Shown: piece by piece, positions 1-6,947 of the stretch
How the letters are laid out: each line of letters opens with the position of its first letter
Position numbering within the stretch: the stretch's first letter is position 1
Program-made: the position numbers and the translations under genes
Origin: Scatomorpha merdavium
Lineage (GTDB): Bacteria > Bacillota > Clostridia > Oscillospirales > Oscillospiraceae
Direction: 5' to 3'
Assembly (NCBI GenBank): GCA_018711415.1
Contig: DVIJ01000093.1
Location: 1 to 24,357 of the forward strand
Length of the DNA: 24,357 bases
Notes under the pieces: model-generated
The model's input: the letters and a program-made list of their open reading frames with translations, nothing else
Databases searched by the model: none
What the model was told of the DNA's origin: nothing

Positions 1-1
1 C

Positions 2-34
2 GAGGAAGTGTTCCTCGAGCTCGAGGAGGAATAA
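2..34 (+). CDS. C-terminal end of an ABC transporter ATP-binding subunit (partial)
   Basis: Only the last ten codons and a TAA stop are in the window. They read EEVFLELEEE, which resembles the acidic LEEVFLEL-type tail common at the end of ATPase subunits of ABC-2-type exporters. The stop lies three bases before the ATG of the permease at 38, and the permease's ribosome binding site (GAGGAGG) lies inside these last codons, so the two are translationally coupled. The assignment rests on the tail motif and the neighbour; the catalytic part is outside the window. Confidence 0.6.
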   Translation, partial: EEVFLELEEE

Positions 35-37
35 GCC

Positions 38-1627
38 ATGTTCAAGGCGCTTTTGCGTACCCAGTTTGCCTCCATCTGGGCCGCGCTCTTCCGCAACAGC
101 ACCGGCGCCAAGAAAAAGAGCGCCGGCAAGGCCGTGCTCGTGGGCATACTGTTCATCTATATCATCGGCTGTTTTCTCGTCATGTTCGGCGGGATGTTCT
201 TCGTCATCGCAGAGCCCCTGGCGGCTATGGGGCTGAGCTGGTTCTACTTCGCACTCGCGGGAATAGTTGCGGCAGCGCTCTGTTTCATCGGCAGCGTGTT
301 CATGGCCCAGCAGCAGCTCTTCAACGCCAAGGATAACGAGCTGCTCCTTTCCATGCCGATACCCTCCGCCTGCATCCTCGGCTCGCGCATGGCCGCGCTG
401 CTGCTCGTGAACTACGGCCTCGAGCTCATTGTGTTCATCCCCGCGGGCGTGGTCTGGTGTATGCAGCTGCCCGTCACGGTGTTGGGCGTGGTGTTTTTCG
501 TACTCGTCTGCCTGCTTCTGCCTTTCCTGATCCTCTCTTTCACCTGCCTCTTCGCCTGGCTGCTCGCGCTCATCTCCTCGCGGATGCGCTACAAGACCCT
601 CATAACGCTGGTGCTCTCGCTCGTGTTCCTCGGCGCTTATATGTACGCCGCCATGAACATGCAGAACTACCTTATGGCCCTTCTGCAGAGCAGCGCGCAG
701 TTTGCCGGCTCCGTCGAGGCCTACGCCTACCCGGCCTACGCACTCGGCGTCGCAATAGCCGGAGGCCACGTGCCGAGCCTGCTCGGCTTTGCCGCCTGCT
801 GCATAGTGCCCTTCGCCATAGTCTGCGCCCTGCTCTCGCGCTTTTTCACCAGCGTCACCACTCGGCGCGCCTCCGTGCGCATAAAGTACCGCCGCACCGA
901 GCTCAAGGCCGCGGGCGCGATGTCCGCGCTTCTGGGCAAGGAGCTGCGGCGCTTCGCCTCGAACAGCATGATAATCCTCAATTCCGCCCTGGGCAGCGTG
1001 TTCCTCATCATCATGGGCGTCGCGGCGCTCATCTACCGCGACAGCTTGATGGAGGTCCTCGGCCTCATCCCAGGGGACGGTATGCTGGCCGGCATCGCGG
1101 TGCTGGCGCTGTCCTTCATGGGCGCGATGGACTATATTTCCGCCGCGACCATCTCGCTCGAGGGCAAGTGCCTGTGGATACCCAAGACCATCCCCGTGCC
1201 GGTCCGGACGATACTCATGTCCAAGGTCCTGCTGAACGTCGTCATCGCCCTGCCGGCGACGTTCATCGCCTCGGTCTGCGTGGCGATAGCCCTGCCCATG
1301 ACGGCGCTGGAGCGGATTTTTGTGGTGCTGATCCCGGCAATAATCTCGGTGTTCATCTCGCTCTACGGCGTGGTGATAAACCTGCGCTTCCCCAAGTTCG
1401 ACTATATAAACGAGGTGAACGTGGTCAAAAACAGCATGAGCGTCTGCGTCTGCCTGTTCTCGTCCTGGGGCATCGTGGCCGCGCCGGCGCTGCTCTATGT
1501 GTTCCTGCTGAGCGACTTCGTTGGCATGACGGCCTTCCTCGGCATCTGCACGGCCCTGCTGCTCGCCGCCTGCCTGCTGCTATACCTGAAGCTCTGCCGC
1601 AGCGAGGAGCGCTTCCTGGAGCTGTGA
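38..1627 (+). CDS. ABC-2-type transporter permease subunit
   Basis: A 529-residue polytopic membrane protein, probably the membrane half of an ABC exporter whose ATPase is the gene ending at 34. Long hydrophobic segments are visible near residues 31-58, 65-90, 105-135, 140-180, 190-210, 245-268, and, after a basic cytoplasmic stretch (about 270-300), near 310-335, 350-370, 395-425, 430-450 and 470-525. The segment FNAKDNELLLSMPIP near residue 100 is typical of large clostridial ABC-2 permeases. The start follows GAGGAGG by a normal distance. The substrate cannot be told from the sequence. A hairpin terminator follows the TGA stop. Confidence 0.8.
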   Translation: MFKALLRTQFASIWAALFRNSTGAKKKSAGKAVLVGILFIYIIGCFLVMFGGMFFVIAEPLAAMGLSWFYFALAGIVAAALCFIGSVFMAQQQLFNAKDNELLLSMPIPSACILGSRMAALLLVNYGLELIVFIPAGVVWCMQLPVTVLGVVFFVLVCLLLPFLILSFTCLFAWLLALISSRMRYKTLITLVLSLVFLGAYMYAAMNMQNYLMALLQSSAQFAGSVEAYAYPAYALGVAIAGGHVPSLLGFAACCIVPFAIVCALLSRFFTSVTTRRASVRIKYRRTELKAAGAMSALLGKELRRFASNSMIILNSALGSVFLIIMGVAALIYRDSLMEVLGLIPGDGMLAGIAVLALSFMGAMDYISAATISLEGKCLWIPKTIPVPVRTILMSKVLLNVVIALPATFIASVCVAIALPMTALERIFVVLIPAIISVFISLYGVVINLRFPKFDYINEVNVVKNSMSVCVCLFSSWGIVAAPALLYVFLLSDFVGMTAFLGICTALLLAACLLLYLKLCRSEERFLEL

Positions 1628-1644
1628 CAGCGGAGAAAATATCG

Positions 1645-1680
1645 ACGTCCCCCGGTCCGGAAGGGCCGGGGGACGTTTTT
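1645..1680 (+). terminator. Intrinsic terminator after the ABC permease
   Basis: An 11-bp stem, ACGTCCCCCGG paired with CCGGGGGACGT, with three more inner pairs (one wobble), a GGAA loop and a five-T run. It ends the permease transcript. The stop codon of the opposing 94-residue gene begins at the last T. On the minus strand the hairpin is followed only by a weak T-rich stretch, so it may stop that transcript less well. Confidence 0.85.
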
Positions 1681-1964
1681 CATATGAGTACGATGACGAG
1701 GGCCATGACCAGCGCGGCGGCTGCGGTGGAGATGAAGAGCCATTTCTTCCAGCGCTCGGTGCGGGAAGGGGGCGGCATGGCCTCGCGCAGGTAGTCCCCG
1801 GCGGCGCGGCGGGCCTGCCTGAGCACCTCCTCGCGGCTGACTCCGCCGGAACCGGCGAAGTCCTCGCGCACGATGAATATGGCCTCTTCGAACACTCTCG
1901 GGTCCGGCGAACGGACGATGACCACGCGGCGTGCAACGCCCTTTACGATACCTTGTTTTTTCAT
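1680..1964 (-). CDS. Small tail-anchored membrane protein, conserved hypothetical
   Basis: A 94-residue protein. The N-terminal two thirds form a soluble segment with the pattern GVARRVVIVRSPDPRVFEEA followed by FIVRED (about residues 8-34) and a helical EEVLRQARRAAGDYL stretch (45-60). Residues about 74-94 (WLFISTAAAALVMALVIVLI) form a single membrane helix right at the C-terminus, after a basic RWKKW, so the bulk should face the cytoplasm. Its ATG overlaps the spoIIE stop in an ATGA quartet (1961-1964), implying coupled translation. I recall similar short proteins in clostridial genomes, sometimes mislabelled as translation initiation factor, but know of no proven function. Confidence 0.75.
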   Translation of the reverse strand: MKKQGIVKGVARRVVIVRSPDPRVFEEAIFIVREDFAGSGGVSREEVLRQARRAAGDYLREAMPPPSRTERWKKWLFISTAAAALVMALVIVLI

Positions 1965-4282
1965 GCGCGCACGTCCACCCTCACCGCCAGGACCGTCATG
2001 TCGTCCGCGGAGCCGCCCTCATCCGCTGCGCGGCGCAGGACCTGCCTGGCCAGAGCCTTCATGTCGCCGTCGGCCTCGTCCCCGCGCATCAGCTCGCGGA
2101 GCCAGGCGTCGTCGTCGCCGCTTATCACGCCGTCCGAGGCGATGACCGCCAGACTGCCGGGCTTGAGCCGCATCCTTACCACGTCCGGCGCGGCGCCCTC
2201 GCCGGTCATGAGTCCGGCGGCAAGGCTCTCGCCGGAGACTCGGCGCACGCTCTTGCCCGTGCGCACATAGGAGGGCGCGGCCCCGTATTTATAGAAGCAG
2301 GTCTCGCCCGTGAAGAGGTCCACGCACATGAGGTCCACCGTGGCGTAGCCCCACTCGTCGCCGTTGCGCAGGAGCATGACGGAGTTGAGTATCTTCATCG
2401 CCGTTGCCGGGTCCACGCCTGAGCGGAGGAAGCGCTCGAGTATCTCCACCGCCTCGCGGCTCTCGACGGCGGCGTCCTCGCCGGAGCCCATGCCGTCGGA
2501 GAGGATGACGCAGAGGACGCCCGCGTCGGTCTTGAAATAGGTGCCGCGGTCCCCGGAGACGTTCTCGCCCTTCTTCTTCATCGCGGCTATTCCGACGGAG
2601 ACAGCGAGCGGCTCGGCCTCGAGCAGGGTCATCCGGCCCTCCGCGCCCGAGTTCGGCCTGCACAGGCGCACGCCCAGCACGGCGGAGAGTTTGTCCAGAT
2701 ATGCCGGGTCGCTCGTGAGCGCGGGGAGCTTGCCCGATTCGATGACCGCGCGGAGCCTGCCGGTGGAGTCCCGGAACACGGCGGCGTCGGCCTCGATGTC
2801 CTGGGAGCGGAGGTAGCGCATGAGCCTGCGCTCGGCGAGGGGGTCCGCGCCGTTCATGCTGCCCAGCTCCTGCGCGACGCCGGAGAGGATCTCGGCAAAG
2901 TCCTCGTACTGGCCCCAGGCGGCGCTGCGGCTCTCCTCCATACGGGCGCGGAACTGCTTTCTGCCGGCCGAGGCGCGCAGCTCCGCGTTCACCGCCGTGA
3001 CGAAGGCGGCAAGGCCCTTGCACTTTTCGCGGAACCACTCGGGTATGTCCTCGGCCTCGAGGAGCCCGCGCTCCGTCATGGCGGCGGTGGCCTGGTTGAG
3101 GGCGTCCAGCGTTTCCATGTAGCCCTTGACCCAGCACTCGTCCCGGCGCTTGCAGCGGATGCAGGCGGCGTCGGCGGCGCGGTCGAAGATGCGGGCGACG
3201 TCGTTGTCGTTGACGAACTGCGCGCCGCGCCGCGCGACCTCGGAGACGTCTCCGAAGGCGCGGGCGATGCCCTCCACGCGGCGGGAGGCGTAGCGGCGCA
3301 GGCCGCTCTCGCCCATGCCCGCGGAGAGCGGCTGGATTAGCGCGCCGACCCTGGCCAGCAGTCCCGGCGGCAGCAGCATGAAGCAGACCGAGGCTGCAAA
3401 GACCTCGAATAGCGCGTCCACGCGGGGGCTGAGGTTCCAGACGCAGAACACCGCCAGGCCGTTGGCCAGAATGAAGCTCACGACGAAGCTGAGCCGCCCG
3501 AAGCGCGAGAACATTCCGGACACCAGGCCCGCGAAGGCGTAGGCCATGGTAAAGACCGGCACGCCGCCCGCTGCGGCGTCCATGGCCAGGCCGAAGGCGG
3601 TGCCTGCGGCGGCCCCGGCAAGGGAGCCGCCCTTGAGCGCGCAGGTCATGACGAGCATCAACGCCAGGGCGCGGCCAATGGAGATGACGCCCATTATGTT
3701 CAGCCGCGAGAGGGCCATGAGCGCGCAGGCCGCAAAGACGATGACCGCCGCGTCGTGCCGCTTTTCCGAGGCCTCCGTGCCGCGCTCGCCCATGGAGAGC
3801 GCCTCCCGGAAAAAGCAGACCGCGCCCGCCGCCAGCACGGCCTCCACCACCGCGGGCATGAGAAGCTCCAGTGGCTCATCCCCGGCGGCCAGGCCGCCCA
3901 AAAGCCCCGTCGCCGCCATGACTGAGGCAGTCAGCAGCGGCATGAACCAGAGCCGCGCCCTGGCCTTTGTGTCGATAAAGATGAAACCCGCCGTGAATAT
4001 GAGCACGCAGGCCGCCGCATAGCGTATCCCCCAGGCCAGCCCGCCGACGGTCAGATAGCCCAGGCAGGCCCCCGCCAGGGAGGCCACACCGTTCAGACCC
4101 GCGCCGGCCTGGGCGACAGCCGCCGCGCCGAAGGGAGCCGCGGTCCCGGCGAATCTCGCCGCAGACATCAAAAAGCCCGTAAGAAAATAAACGCCCGCGG
4201 CGCCAAGCGCCCCGGCCCTGCCCGATAAGGATACACGTTTCGCCGGTATCTCCGGCCCGCCTGCCTTGTCCCTGCCTGCCAT
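1961..4282 (-). CDS. spoIIE: Stage II sporulation protein E, SpoIIE serine phosphatase
   Basis: A 773-residue protein (the Bacillus protein is about 827). The first ~330 residues are a multi-pass membrane domain, followed by a regulatory middle region with a cysteine cluster (CIRCKRRDEC, near residue 375) seen in SpoIIE relatives. The C-terminal PP2C domain has its metal-binding motifs: SDGMGSG at about 595, ASDGV at about 715 and ADDMTVL at about 759. In the known pathway SpoIIE dephosphorylates the anti-anti-sigma factor SpoIIAA at the polar septum and so activates sigma-F in the forespore. The start follows AGGAGG at the normal distance. The downstream 94-residue gene overlaps by four bases. 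No terminator separates it from the ABC-F gene upstream, but it has its own promoter candidate. Confidence 0.95.
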   Translation of the reverse strand: MAGRDKAGGPEIPAKRVSLSGRAGALGAAGVYFLTGFLMSAARFAGTAAPFGAAAVAQAGAGLNGVASLAGACLGYLTVGGLAWGIRYAAACVLIFTAGFIFIDTKARARLWFMPLLTASVMAATGLLGGLAAGDEPLELLMPAVVEAVLAAGAVCFFREALSMGERGTEASEKRHDAAVIVFAACALMALSRLNIMGVISIGRALALMLVMTCALKGGSLAGAAAGTAFGLAMDAAAGGVPVFTMAYAFAGLVSGMFSRFGRLSFVVSFILANGLAVFCVWNLSPRVDALFEVFAASVCFMLLPPGLLARVGALIQPLSAGMGESGLRRYASRRVEGIARAFGDVSEVARRGAQFVNDNDVARIFDRAADAACIRCKRRDECWVKGYMETLDALNQATAAMTERGLLEAEDIPEWFREKCKGLAAFVTAVNAELRASAGRKQFRARMEESRSAAWGQYEDFAEILSGVAQELGSMNGADPLAERRLMRYLRSQDIEADAAVFRDSTGRLRAVIESGKLPALTSDPAYLDKLSAVLGVRLCRPNSGAEGRMTLLEAEPLAVSVGIAAMKKKGENVSGDRGTYFKTDAGVLCVILSDGMGSGEDAAVESREAVEILERFLRSGVDPATAMKILNSVMLLRNGDEWGYATVDLMCVDLFTGETCFYKYGAAPSYVRTGKSVRRVSGESLAAGLMTGEGAAPDVVRMRLKPGSLAVIASDGVISGDDDAWLRELMRGDEADGDMKALARQVLRRAADEGGSADDMTVLAVRVDVRA

Positions 4283-4312
4283 GACATCGCCTCCTGCGAA
4301 TAAGTTGACATA

Positions 4313-4346
4313 AGTATAGAATAACTAGTTATGCAAACCATGTCAT
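4313..4346 (-). promoter_or_regulatory. Candidate spoIIE promoter
   Basis: On the minus strand ATGACA (4346-4341) is followed after 17 bases by TATTCT (4323-4318), and after 22 bases by the better -10 box TATACT (4318-4313). Both lie in an AT-rich gap between the ABC-F stop and the spoIIE ribosome binding site. The 22-base alternative resembles the unusually long spacing known for Spo0A-activated sigma-A promoters in Bacillus (spoIIG, spoIIE). I do not see a convincing upstream Spo0A box. Confidence 0.5.
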
Positions 4347-4407
4347 ACGGCGCTGTTGAGTTTTAGGATTTTAGCGGCGGATATGCGGGCAAAGGGCGGG
4401 CAGCGGC

Positions 4408-5934
4408 TCAAATACGCGAGAGACCGCCCGGGCCGAGCTCATAGACGGCGGTACAGACCTCCGCGATATAGCGCCTGTCGTGGGAGACGCTGATTATGGC
4501 GCCGCGGAAGCTGCGGAGCAGTTCGCGCACGACGGGGCCGGAGAGAGGGGAGAGGTTGCGCGTGGGCTCGTCGAGGATGAGGACGTCCGCGCCCTCTATA
4601 GCCATGGATGCGAGGAGCAGCTTGGCCCTCTGGCCGCCGGAGAGCTCGGAGCAGGGGTGCTCCATCTCCCTGGAGGTGTAGCGCAGGCTGCCGAGGACGG
4701 AGCGTATCCTGGTCTCCTCGGCACGGCTGCCGGAGACGTTCAGAAGCTCGACGGGGCTCCGGCGTGTGTCAAGGCGCTCCCCGAAGTCCTGGGGCATATA
4801 GGCGGCGCGGATGTCGCGCCTGGGCAGGAGCTCGGAGGCTATGCGGCGCAGGAGGGTGGTCTTGCCCGCGCCGTTCGCGCCGACGATGCAGACGCGCTCC
4901 GGGCCGGTGACGCGCAGCTCTATGTCCCTGGCCAGGGGCCTGCCGCCCGCCTCGAGCAGTGGCAGGTTGAGCTCGAGCACGCGCTTCCCGGCGGGTATTG
5001 AGACCTCGGAGGGGAAGGAGAGAAAGATGGCGTCCTCTGTTTCGGGCAGGGCGGTTAGGGCAGCGCGCTCGCGCTCAAATCTGCGGCCCATGGACTGTAC
5101 GGAGTGCATCTTCTTTTTGAGCAGCCGCCCGCCGTGCGGGTCCTGTCGCGAGACCTTGGCCTGGGCGCTCTCCACCTTCTGGCGGATCTGCCTGTAGCGC
5201 TCGAGCCGCCTGTCGAATTCCTCGCGCTCCTTGCGCGCGGCCTGCTCCTGCCGGGCGAGGGCGCGAAAGCGCGTCTCGACATAGTCGCGGTATGGCAGGC
5301 GGGCGACTGTGGCGCGCGGCAGGGTCTTGCGCCGCAGCAGTTCGAGGTGGACAATGACGTTGGCCGTGCGCTCTATGAGCGTCTCGTCGTGGGAGACGAA
5401 GAGCACAGGCTCCCGGCGGCTGAGGATGAAGCCCTCCAGCCACTCGAGCGCGTCCAGGTCCAAGTCGTTCGAGGGCTCGTCCAGGAGATAGAGCTCCGGC
5501 TCCTCAGCGGCGATGCAGGCAAGCTGCATTTTTATCCGCTCCCCACCGGAGAACTGGCGCAGCTGGCGCCCGGAGCTGAAAAAGTCCGGGTCCAGCTCAA
5601 GCTCCGCTGCGAGCGCGGCGCGCTCCTTGGGGCTCATGCGGGCAAAGCCGGGGGAGGACTCGAATAGCTGCCTCGCGGTCAGGTCGAGCAGCGTGCGGTC
5701 CGGCTCCTGAGGCAGCCAGCCGCAGCGCCCGCCGGGCGAAACGCTACCCGTCCACTCGACATAGCCCTCAACCAGGGCCGGGTCGCGTATGAGCCGGAGC
5801 AGGGTGGACTTGCCGTCGCCCTCCTCGCCTATGAGCACGGCCCTGTCGCCGGGGCCGAGCTGGAGGGAGAAGTCCCGCATTATCTCGCGGAGGTCGCGCC
5901 GGTGGACGATGCTGAGTTTGTCTATGGTGAGCAT
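4408..5934 (-). CDS. ABC-F family ATPase, probable ribosome-protection (antibiotic resistance) type
   Basis: A soluble 508-residue protein with two ABC domains and no membrane helices. Domain 1 has Walker A GEEGDGKS (36-43), signature FSGGE (128-132), Walker B LYLLDEP (148-154) and a switch histidine in SHDE. Domain 2 has Walker A GANGAGKT (352-359), signature LSGGQ (431-435), Walker B VLILDEP (451-457) and SHDRR. The basic, helical linker at about 200-330 matches the ABC-F interdomain linker that reaches into the ribosomal E site. The DEPTRNLSPLSGP segment replaces the usual DEPTNHLD; I recall this in clostridial resistance-type ABC-F proteins. The ATG at 5934 is chosen because AAGGGG lies just upstream; a frame open to 6006 has no ribosome binding site. 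A long structured leader precedes it. Confidence 0.88.
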   Translation of the reverse strand: MLTIDKLSIVHRRDLREIMRDFSLQLGPGDRAVLIGEEGDGKSTLLRLIRDPALVEGYVEWTGSVSPGGRCGWLPQEPDRTLLDLTARQLFESSPGFARMSPKERAALAAELELDPDFFSSGRQLRQFSGGERIKMQLACIAAEEPELYLLDEPSNDLDLDALEWLEGFILSRREPVLFVSHDETLIERTANVIVHLELLRRKTLPRATVARLPYRDYVETRFRALARQEQAARKEREEFDRRLERYRQIRQKVESAQAKVSRQDPHGGRLLKKKMHSVQSMGRRFERERAALTALPETEDAIFLSFPSEVSIPAGKRVLELNLPLLEAGGRPLARDIELRVTGPERVCIVGANGAGKTTLLRRIASELLPRRDIRAAYMPQDFGERLDTRRSPVELLNVSGSRAEETRIRSVLGSLRYTSREMEHPCSELSGGQRAKLLLASMAIEGADVLILDEPTRNLSPLSGPVVRELLRSFRGAIISVSHDRRYIAEVCTAVYELGPGGLSRI

Positions 5935-5944
5935 AAAAATACCG

Positions 5945-5992
5945 CCCCTTTGCATATATCTGCCCCGTGAGCCGGGACGCAGACGCGCAAAG
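5945..5992 (-). promoter_or_regulatory. Hairpin sequestering the ABC-F ribosome binding site
   Basis: In the minus-strand RNA, CUUUGC (5992-5987) pairs with GCAAAG (5953-5948), GUCUGC (5984-5979) with GCAGAU (5963-5958), and CCCG (5976-5973) with CGGG (5967-5964) around a five-base loop. The right-hand arm runs into the AAGGGG ribosome binding site at 5950-5945, so the fold would partly block ribosome access to the ATG at 5934. Confidence 0.5.
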
Positions 5993-6101
5993 AGCGGCCG
6001 TACCAAAAAAAGGGCGGCGGCAGAGGGCGTATCTGATCCGGCATGGCGAGCCCGACCCGCCGCGCAGACGGGCCTCGGGACTGGCTCAGTTCGGGATCAG
6101 A

Positions 6102-6113
6102 TCACTTCCGCAT
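6102..6113 (-). CDS. Three-codon leader ORF upstream of the ABC-F gene
   Basis: The minus strand reads ATG CGG AAG TGA (Met-Arg-Lys-stop). It is preceded by a purine-rich AAGGGTGGGAAG that can serve as a ribosome binding site, and begins about 24 bases after the predicted transcription start. The last base of its stop codon is the first base of the 9-bp outer stem of the leader hairpin, so a ribosome held on this ORF would cover that arm. Very short upstream ORFs are known in leaders of some ABC-F resistance genes; I recall a three-residue one upstream of Listeria lmo0919. Translation is inferred. Confidence 0.45.
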   Translation of the reverse strand: MRK

Positions 6114-6143
6114 CTTCCCACCCTTTTCAATGTTCTTGCAAGC

Positions 6144-6172
6144 ATTATAACAGCGAATTCCGCGCGGCGCAA
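6144..6172 (-). promoter_or_regulatory. Sigma-A-type promoter of the ABC-F gene
   Basis: On the minus strand TTGCGC (6172-6167) is followed after exactly 17 bases by a perfect TATAAT (6149-6144). This sets a start near 6137 and an untranslated leader of about 200 bases. Confidence 0.7.
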
Positions 6173-6219
6173 GCCCGGTGGAGGATGTGCACGAAAACCG
6201 GCATTTTGCTGCGCCGCTG

Positions 6220-6248
6220 TTGCATTTACTGGGCGTATCTGCTAAACT
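6220..6248 (+). promoter_or_regulatory. Promoter of the TVP38-type membrane protein gene
   Basis: TTGCAT (6220-6225) is followed after 17 bases by TAAACT (6243-6248), predicting a start near 6255. That is too close to the GTG at 6261 for a normal ribosome binding site and favours the ATG at 6279. Confidence 0.5.
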
Positions 6249-6278
6249 GTATTAGAATTTGTGAGTCAGGTGCTGAGG

Positions 6279-6947
6279 ATGAAGCTGAAAAAGTATATCC
6301 CCATAGTCATAATGCTCTGCCTGGTTGCGGGAGCCGCGGCGCTGATGCTGGCGGGAGACGGCGTGACGGTCGAGATGCTGACGAACTACGCGCCGAAGAA
6401 CACGGCGCTGGCGGTGGTCGTGGCGCTGCTTGCATATGCGGTGAAGAGCCAGACGGTTTTCGTGCTCTACGGCGTGGTGGCGACGGCGGTGGGCATCGTG
6501 TTTGAGCCGCCGCTTTCTCTCATCGTGAACGCGGTGGGCTCTGTCATCTGCATCAGCGTGCCGTACTTCACGGGCCGGGCCTCGGGCGGCGAGGCGGCGC
6601 ACAAGCTGCTGAAGAAATATAAAAAACTTGGCGAGGTCTACGAGGGAAACAGGGACAATCTCTTCCTCGTCTCGCTGGTGCTGCGCGTTACGAACCTCTC
6701 GAACGACATTCTCGGCCTTTTCTTCGGCGCGCTGAGGATGGATTACTAGCAGTATCTGGCGAGCAGCTTCATAGGGATATTGCCGACGATGGTGCTCTAC
6801 ACCCTGCTCGGCAGAGACCTGGACCCGACCAGTGGACCGGTTCTGATATGTCTGGGCATAGACTTGGCGTGCATCGCGGCGTCCTGGATCGTGCTGAAGT
6901 CCAGGAAAAACAGAAAGGGGAAGCAAAATGATGAAAAAGCTCTCTGA
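6279..6947 (+). pseudogene. TVP38/DedA (SNARE-associated, VTT) family membrane protein interrupted by an in-frame TAG
   Basis: The reading frame runs for 222 codons with a single amber codon at codon 157 (6747-6749). The part before TAG has a signal-anchor-like first helix (MKLKKYIPIVIMLCLVAG), further hydrophobic segments, and the VTT-like segment LVLRVTNLSNDILGLFFGALRMDY. After TAG the same frame continues with QYLASSFIGILPTMVLYTLLG, the normal continuation of the family's conserved region, then a last membrane helix and a basic tail. There is no frameshift. The ATG at 6279 is preferred over the GTG at 6261 because AGGTG precedes it at the right distance. The frame ends inside the next gene, overlapping it by 20 bases. 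It may be a nonsense mutation, a sequencing error, or an amber codon that is read through; as written, the product is a truncated 156-residue protein. Confidence 0.75.

Larger units (their letters stand above)
5935..6137 (-). promoter_or_regulatory. Structured 5' leader of the ABC-F gene, candidate attenuator
   Basis: Read on the minus strand from the predicted start near 6137: a three-codon ORF (6113-6102), then a long hairpin built from 6094-6102/6031-6039 (9 bp), 6083-6087/6048-6052 (5 bp) and 6069-6079/6051-6059. A GC-rich arm (6014-6020) follows, leading straight into seven T residues (6011-6005). That arm can pair with 6057-6063, and GGGC/GCCC can pair inside it, so a terminator-like fold competes with the long hairpin. 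A separate hairpin at 5948-5992 covers part of the ribosome binding site. The pairings are seen directly; regulation is inferred from precedent for resistance-type ABC-F genes. Confidence 0.6.

Noticed and set aside
457..1794. Plus-strand frame of 445 codons overlapping the ABC permease
   Set aside because: An Arg/His/Ala-rich shadow in another frame that runs through the terminator; no ribosome binding site or domain.
5935..6006. Upstream extension of the ABC-F protein (24 residues)
   Set aside because: No ribosome binding site at the upstream ATGs, composition unlike the family's N-terminus, and it would occupy the structured leader. The ATG at 5934 has a good site and begins the normal domain.
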